Assembly: GCA_029974875.1 (NCBI GenBank)
Contig: JARKQP010000872.1
Span: forward strand, 1-10,906
Direction: 5' to 3'
Source: Mobilitalea sp.
Lineage (GTDB): Bacteria; Bacillota_A; Clostridia; Lachnospirales; Lachnospiraceae
Length of the DNA stretch: 10,906 bases
Positions 7,350 to 10,906 of this stretch are shown here, piece after piece. The notes beneath the pieces were generated by a model, which was given only the letters and a program-made list of their open reading frames with translations, had not been told where the DNA came from and did not search any database. The position numbers were made by a program, and so were the translations under genes. Positions within the stretch are counted from its first letter, which is position 1. Every line of letters starts with the position of its first letter.

Positions 7350-7367
7350 GGTTAGTTAAAGCTAACC
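7350..7367. promoter_or_regulatory. DtxR-type palindrome, copy 2 (over the ABC operon start site)
   Basis: GGTTAGTTAAAGCTAACC matches copy 1 at 17 of 18 positions and its centre is 99 bases away. It starts ~10 bases below the -10 box of the predicted operon promoter, covering roughly +4 to +21, a typical repressor position. Two near-identical palindromes in one leader are unlikely by chance. The regulator, probably of the DtxR/MntR/IdeR family, is not in the window. Confidence 0.65.
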
Positions 7368-7377
7368 CTCAAAAAAC

Positions 7378-7406
7378 AATATACCAGATTCACCCTTTTA
7401 CGTCAA
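7378..7406 (-). promoter_or_regulatory. Sigma-A promoter of the ABC transporter operon
   Basis: On the - strand TTGACG (7406-7401), 17 bases and TATATT (7383-7378) match the vegetative consensus at 5 of 6 positions in each box. The predicted start near 7371 gives a ~235-base leader to the ATG at 7135, containing both DtxR-type palindromes. No other gene lies in 7142-7515, so this 374-base gap holds the promoter, the operators and the upstream gene's terminator. Confidence 0.65.
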
Positions 7407-7436
7407 TCTCTTTTTCTATAAATATCCTTATACAGC

Positions 7437-7480
7437 AAAAGTACTACAATTGCTGGTTTTCCAACAACTACAGTACTTTT
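7437..7480 (-). terminator. 20-bp wobble-paired hairpin ending the chemoreceptor transcript
   Basis: Arms 7437-7456 and 7461-7480 pair around a 4-nt loop. Read as - strand RNA all 20 positions pair, four of them G-U; read as + strand RNA those four become A-C mismatches. The asymmetry fits selection on the - strand transcript. It starts 36 bases after the chemoreceptor's stop and its 3' arm ends in UUUU, so it is a likely terminator. Confidence 0.7.
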
Positions 7481-7515
7481 TAGTTTTCCTTCACCCCTGG
7501 TCAGCTTTTGGGGTC

Positions 7516-8808
7516 TTATAGATATCTTTTTAGCTCTGTGAGGGCTTCAACTACAATTCTTGAATTATTTTCAATTTCTAATAATAGAGCTTCAGCGGCG
7601 CCCTTGTTTCCGTTATTGTATTCCTGGATTGCTTTTTTAGCCGTTTTGTGGATCTCGGAGTGGGGCTGCTCTATTTTTGTCAGCACATTCTTAACCCTGC
7701 CATCGTTTTGGTCTAAGGTTGCAATCCACTTGCCCAGCCTACAGCCATGATGGTCGCCCACGGCTGCAACATCCAATTGGATATACCCCAGGATCATATT
7801 ATAAACCCGCCATTTCCACATTAAATGGTCTGTGATGGTTAATTCAATCATTGTGGCAGAGTCAACCTTACCGGTGCAGCAGTTCAAGGCTTTGAGCCTA
7901 ATGCCATCCACCTTTTGTGAAATATCAAAAAATGCCTGTCCCGTTCTATCCGCTTCCGATCTTAGCTTTACCGATTTCTCATTAATAAGCTGTAGATGGG
8001 CGGACATTTCCTGGGTTGTAGCCGCCTGTTCGTCAACGTTTGCTGAAATTGATGTAAAGCTGGCCTCTACATTGCCCATGGTAACATTGATTTCCTTAAT
8101 ACCCCCGGTTGCTTCATCGATCGCTGTCTTTGAGTTGCTAAATGTATTCACAACCCTGTCGATTTCCCCGGAAGCCTTTCCAATCTTTGCATTAAGGCCT
8201 TCCACAATCCTTCTGATAACGTCTACCTGCTCTGTGGTATTTTCAGCCAGCTTCTTAATCTCTCCCGCCACTATTGCGAAGCCCCGGCCATGCTCGCCAG
8301 CCCTCGCTGCTTCTATGGATGCATTTAAGGACAATAGGTTCGTTTGGTCTGCGACTGCTTTAATCACATTAACAAGCTCATTAATCTTAACTGTTTCAGC
8401 TGTTACTTCTTCCATGATCCCCTTTACGGTATCAATTTCATTAAGATTATCTTCAATTTTTCCAAAGGTCTTATCAACCTGGCTAAGGCTCTTTCCCGCC
8501 TCATCCGTCGCCTGCTGCATCTTCACATTGGATTCATGCACATAGCCTGAAATCTCCTCTGTTGTCGCTGCAATTTCTTCACTGCTGGAAGCTACCGCTT
8601 CTATCATTTCAGCCTGGCTATTGGCATCCTGGATCATTTCCTTGACATAATCCAGATTTGTCATAAACTGCAATAGCTCATTTACAGTGCCTAAGGTTCC
8701 AAGAATACACGTCTCCTTTTCCTCAACCATCTGTAAATATGGCTGGATCTGTTTTTCCGTATTGCCCACTTGCTCATTGCTTTGCTTCACTTTCCTCATA
8801 AACGACAT
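7516..8808 (-). CDS. Soluble methyl-accepting chemotaxis protein with C-terminal CZB zinc-binding domain
   Basis: This 430-residue cytoplasmic chemoreceptor has no membrane segment or signal peptide. A coiled-coil signalling domain fills about 70-300; its hairpin tip, NLLSLNASIEAARAGEHGRG with AIVAGEIKKLAE after it (157-189), is the part that binds CheA/CheW. The C-terminal ~110 residues match the chemoreceptor zinc-binding (CZB) pattern: H328 in DHLMWKW, C356 in GCRLGKW, and H383 and H387 in PHSEIH, the known 3-His/1-Cys zinc site. CZB receptors are known to respond to zinc, redox or hypochlorous acid cues. Residues 1-65 show no recognised sensor domain, so CZB is probably the only input. 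GGAGG lies 7 bases before the ATG. No chemotaxis genes are nearby and no SigD-type promoter was found; it is an orphan receptor, 251 bases below the nitrogenase-like operon. Confidence 0.9.
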   Translation of the reverse strand: MSFMRKVKQSNEQVGNTEKQIQPYLQMVEEKETCILGTLGTVNELLQFMTNLDYVKEMIQDANSQAEMIEAVASSSEEIAATTEEISGYVHESNVKMQQATDEAGKSLSQVDKTFGKIEDNLNEIDTVKGIMEEVTAETVKINELVNVIKAVADQTNLLSLNASIEAARAGEHGRGFAIVAGEIKKLAENTTEQVDVIRRIVEGLNAKIGKASGEIDRVVNTFSNSKTAIDEATGGIKEINVTMGNVEASFTSISANVDEQAATTQEMSAHLQLINEKSVKLRSEADRTGQAFFDISQKVDGIRLKALNCCTGKVDSATMIELTITDHLMWKWRVYNMILGYIQLDVAAVGDHHGCRLGKWIATLDQNDGRVKNVLTKIEQPHSEIHKTAKKAIQEYNNGNKGAAEALLLEIENNSRIVVEALTELKRYL

Positions 8809-8861
8809 ACATCTTCCTCCGACTCATTAGCTTTTGTTACATTCCCTTCCGACCTTAACAA

Positions 8862-8897
8862 TATATCCAGGATGCCTGTTCTAAATAAATGGATATA
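8862..8897. repeat. 8-bp inverted repeat in the chemoreceptor leader
   Basis: TATATCCA (8862-8869) and TGGATATA (8890-8897) are exact inverted repeats 20 bases apart, with a small nested CAGG-ATG-CCTG dyad inside. They lie 54 bases upstream of the chemoreceptor ATG. They could be an operator or leader hairpin, or chance in AT-rich sequence. The rest of the 8809-9059 gap shows a TTGACA box at 9008-9013 (- strand) without a good -10, a TTGCGCAA palindrome at 8928-8935, and no clear terminator. Confidence 0.3.
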
Positions 8898-9059
8898 ACC
8901 TCCAATAAGTGAATAATTTAGCAAATATTGCGCAAAATAATACTTATATTGTAACATGATATCCTTTTATTGGCTATAGCTCATAGGCTATTTTGTATGA
9001 TTTTTGTCAAATATACGAGAATATTGTGAAAAGCTGATGAATTTTGGAATTACTCCTGG

Positions 9060-10295
9060 TCAGTCGTCCTGTTCAAGTATAGCGTTCAGCCACAAACCAG
9101 CCAGGTGGACCGCCCCATGAAATCCTACAAAAGGCGGTTCATATTGGCTAAGCCGCCATTTGATATCGGGATTGGCAATCTGCAGCTCCCTGTTCCGGTC
9201 CGCCCATGCAAGTGCTTCCCCGCTAGCCATTAAAAGTCCCTTGGGACGGGCGGTGATTGCCTTTGACCACTGTTCCTCCGAGAAATACGGAATCTCTTCG
9301 CTGCCCATTCCAGGACAGTTACACCAGAAATCCCCCTCGGGAAGCAAAAGCTCTCCGCAGCCATAGTCCCGTATCCCACGGACGACATCCGCATGTCCGC
9401 CCACGGATAAGACTGCTTCCCCAGGGTGGGACCGGAGCATATGCTGAAATACACGAAGGGACGGAAGCAGCTGCTTTCTGGCCTTTTCAACCTCTTTCTG
9501 CACAAATGCGGCATCCGGTGTCTTTTCTATCACTCCCCCTACTTCTTCAAGCCAGCGGGAGGTTCCCGAAATCCCATAAGGCCGGCCGGTCATATATGGT
9601 GTTCCAAATCGCTGCTGAAGATGTCCTGCAGCCCTTTCGCCTTCCCGCCGGAGGACAATATTTACATGTGCACCTCCCATCTCCTCCAGCTCATCCACCG
9701 ATGTATCGGAAGTCATAATGCAAAGAGGCTTCATGCCAAAGGCTCCCTCCATCAGCCGGATCACCTCCAATGCGTCGGCGTGGAACCGGAACAGGTCAGC
9801 GCAGGAGCCGATAAGGTTAAAGGTCGGCTGGGATGTTTTATCCCTCCTCCGGGGAAAAGTCTTAGCCAGGAGCAGGAGCGCCTCCTCCACACCCCGGTTC
9901 CCATCCACATCAAAGCCTCCGCTGCCAAAGGGCAGCAATAGCACCTCGGGATACAAGGGCTGTAATTCCCTGCAAAGCGCCGTCAGGTCGGTTCCGATGA
10001 CCGTCGGTACAGCCGAGGGCAGCAAGAAAACGGCCTTTGGCTGATCCTGCCGGATGATTTCGGCAAGCGCCCGGTCAAGCCGCCCTGTATCTCCCAGAGA
10101 AATGTCTGTCTCATCGATATGGGTGGAATACAGCCTGCAGCCATCGGCAATTCCTGCTTTATTTAAGAAGACCCTGCCATACAGCATATGCCCCATGCAG
10201 CCGTATTCAACAAGTGCCGCACCACGGATGGAGGCAAGTGTCCAAAGGGTGCCCATCCTCCCTGACATCGGCGGTTTAAACTGATATATCCCCAT
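9060..10295 (-). CDS. Nitrogenase component-1-like protein (NifD/K/E/N superfamily), function unknown
   Basis: This complete 411-residue protein belongs to the oxidoreductase/nitrogenase component 1 superfamily, whose members form heterodimers carrying Fe-S or cofactor clusters and are fed electrons by NifH-like ATPases. Visible marks: C33 in EYGCMGHMLYGR at the place of the first cluster ligand; C53 in DGCRLYSTHIDETDISLGDTGRL, matching the superfamily stretch with the second ligand and the GG-KL region; and FLLPSAVPTVIGTDL (90-104), matching STC--E-IGDDL but without the third cysteine. Later cysteines are C108, C165, C192, C313, C325 and C327; C325 and C327 sit in FWCNCPGM. It is shorter than NifK and lacks NifD features, so it is not a classical N2 nitrogenase. 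Its ATG follows the stop of the upstream partner after one base; AGGGG lies 9 bases upstream. Family firm, substrate unknown; cofactor assembly or reduction of a carbon/sulfur compound are possibilities only. Confidence 0.8.
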   Translation of the reverse strand: MGIYQFKPPMSGRMGTLWTLASIRGAALVEYGCMGHMLYGRVFLNKAGIADGCRLYSTHIDETDISLGDTGRLDRALAEIIRQDQPKAVFLLPSAVPTVIGTDLTALCRELQPLYPEVLLLPFGSGGFDVDGNRGVEEALLLLAKTFPRRRDKTSQPTFNLIGSCADLFRFHADALEVIRLMEGAFGMKPLCIMTSDTSVDELEEMGGAHVNIVLRREGERAAGHLQQRFGTPYMTGRPYGISGTSRWLEEVGGVIEKTPDAAFVQKEVEKARKQLLPSLRVFQHMLRSHPGEAVLSVGGHADVVRGIRDYGCGELLLPEGDFWCNCPGMGSEEIPYFSEEQWSKAITARPKGLLMASGEALAWADRNRELQIANPDIKWRLSQYEPPFVGFHGAVHLAGLWLNAILEQDD

Positions 10296-10296
10296 G

Positions 10297-10906
10297 TCAC
10301 TTATCCCCTTTCTTTTGTTTCTGTACCTTTTCCCAGGTTTTCAGCATCCTGTCCAAAAGCAGCGCCGTCCGCTCATAGCCCGCCTGGCCGTACATTTCAT
10401 ACAGATAGTTGACGGAAGGAATTTTTCCTGTTCCCTCAAAAATTTCCCCAAGGGCAAGCTCCGGTTCCAAACACTCTAATACGGCCGCATCGGCTTTGTC
10501 GTTGACCATATGGCAGAGCAGGGGGTTTTCATTTTTATCAAGAAGCTCCTTGGCATGCTGTCGGTCGTCCGGATAGAATTCCTCCACATGTAAAAGCAGG
10601 GGCTTCATCTGAAATCCACTTAAATACGCTGCCAGAGGCAAAGGCATCAGGGCGTTCCTTGGCGTAGTAATATAGGAAATATCCCGAAATACCTCCCCCG
10701 CTCTTTCCTCCAGGGCAAGTGCTTTTCTCCGCTCCCCGGCAAATACGCTATCCCATTCAAGAGAAAGCTCACCTGCCAGCCCGTCCAGAAGTGCATCGAC
10801 TTCGTCGGTGGTTCGGTCTTCCAGGCGCCCGTCCAGGTCACCGAGTCGACGGTCGACGATTTCGGGCAGGCGGTCTCCGCGACAGGGGTGGCCGAGCTCA
10901 ACACGC
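10297..10906 (-). CDS. Nitrogenase component-1-like protein, partner subunit, partial (N terminus beyond the edge)
   Basis: The frame is open from the stop at 10297-10299 to the window edge, 202 residues, so the gene is cut. From the edge, residues ~35-75 are helical (EVDALLDGLAGEL, then WDSVFAGERRKALALEERA). Residues ~76-200 form the Rossmann-like domain: ISYITTPRNALMPLPLAAYL, KPLLLHVEEFYPDD, NPLLCHMVNDKAD, CLEPELALG, then KIPSVNYLYEMYGQAGYERTALLLDRML, which matches the close of the superfamily domain (a glycine-tyrosine before the final helix). The stop is one base before the next gene's ATG, so the two are probably co-translated as a heterodimer. The cluster-ligand region lies outside the window. 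The first ~33 codons (10806-10906) have very different composition and may not belong to this gene. An internal ATG at 10647 is not the start, because family-like sequence continues upstream of it. Confidence 0.7.
   Translation of the reverse strand, partial: RVELGHPCRGDRLPEIVDRRLGDLDGRLEDRTTDEVDALLDGLAGELSLEWDSVFAGERRKALALEERAGEVFRDISYITTPRNALMPLPLAAYLSGFQMKPLLLHVEEFYPDDRQHAKELLDKNENPLLCHMVNDKADAAVLECLEPELALGEIFEGTGKIPSVNYLYEMYGQAGYERTALLLDRMLKTWEKVQKQKKGDK
10800..10906. other. GC-rich edge segment, possible chimeric junction
   Basis: GC content counted by hand is 72 of 106 bases (68%) here against 56 of 100 just before it, with many CpG and two GTCGAC sites close together. On the + strand it reads without stops (F-V-G-G-S-V-F-Q-A-P-V-Q-V-T), with G or C at 32 of about 36 third positions, as in actinobacterial or other high-GC coding DNA. 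The - strand frame of the nitrogenase-like gene is also open here but is rich in R, D, L and G, as antisense frames of high-GC genes are. A join near 10790-10815 is likely but not proven. Confidence 0.45.

Noticed and set aside
7832..8545. 237-aa open frame on the + strand
   Set aside because: It lies wholly antisense to the chemoreceptor, whose domains are clear. The translation is rich in S, T and L as expected from reading a coiled-coil gene backwards, and no ribosome site precedes it.
8809..9059. SigD-type flagellar promoter for the chemoreceptor
   Set aside because: TAAA boxes occur but none is followed at 14-16 bases by a GCCGATAA-like element.
10647..10904. 85-aa - strand frame at the right edge
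   Set aside because: It is a different frame from the nitrogenase-like gene, which is open through the same bases and has family-like sequence there. Its N-terminal part falls in the suspected chimeric segment.
1..10906. CRISPR arrays, tRNA or rRNA genes, complete insertion sequences
   Set aside because: No regularly spaced direct repeats, no tRNA or rRNA-like segment and no recognisable complete transposase were seen on either strand.

Overview
The window looks like chromosomal DNA of an anaerobic Firmicute of the Clostridia, probably of Lachnospiraceae type. The basis is strong AGGAGG-type ribosome binding sites, an ECF promoter of Bacillus SigX/SigM type, moderate GC (about 50% in the middle), and the gene families present. 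The genus assignment is inference; nothing in the window fixes it.

Layout. At the left (1-1170) is a visibly AT-richer block on the + strand. It holds a stand-alone GntR/UTRA regulator with a 14-bp palindrome in its promoter region, and then a small hypothetical ORF. Two strong back-to-back hairpins (1106-1156) serve as a bidirectional terminator. From there to the right edge every gene is on the - strand. Read in the direction of transcription, from the right edge, these are: (i) two adjacent nitrogenase component-1-like (NifD/K/E/N superfamily) genes separated by one base, the upstream one cut by the window edge; (ii) a soluble methyl-accepting chemotaxis protein with a C-terminal zinc-binding CZB domain, followed by a long wobble-paired hairpin; (iii) a promoter with two DtxR-type GGTTAG...CTAACC palindromes driving two overlapping ABC exporter-fold genes, most like Ybt/Irt siderophore-type or multidrug heterodimers, closed by a terminator; (iv) an ECF sigma factor gene with a textbook TGTAAC-N17-CGTC promoter, followed by a large membrane anti-sigma-like protein with a LolA/RseB-like extracytoplasmic part.

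How the parts may work together. The sigma and anti-sigma genes form an envelope-stress-type module that most likely controls its own promoter. The nitrogenase-like pair, the zinc-binding chemoreceptor and the DtxR-box-controlled transporter share a metal/Fe-S theme and are collinear, but each has its own boundary, so a single pathway is only a hypothesis. The least described material is the nitrogenase-like pair: the complete subunit keeps two of the three cysteines expected for P-cluster-type ligation by eye alignment, and no NifH-like reductase is in view. The last ~100 bases are much richer in GC and CpG and read well as coding sequence on the opposite strand, which suggests an assembly chimera or a real junction near 10790-10815.
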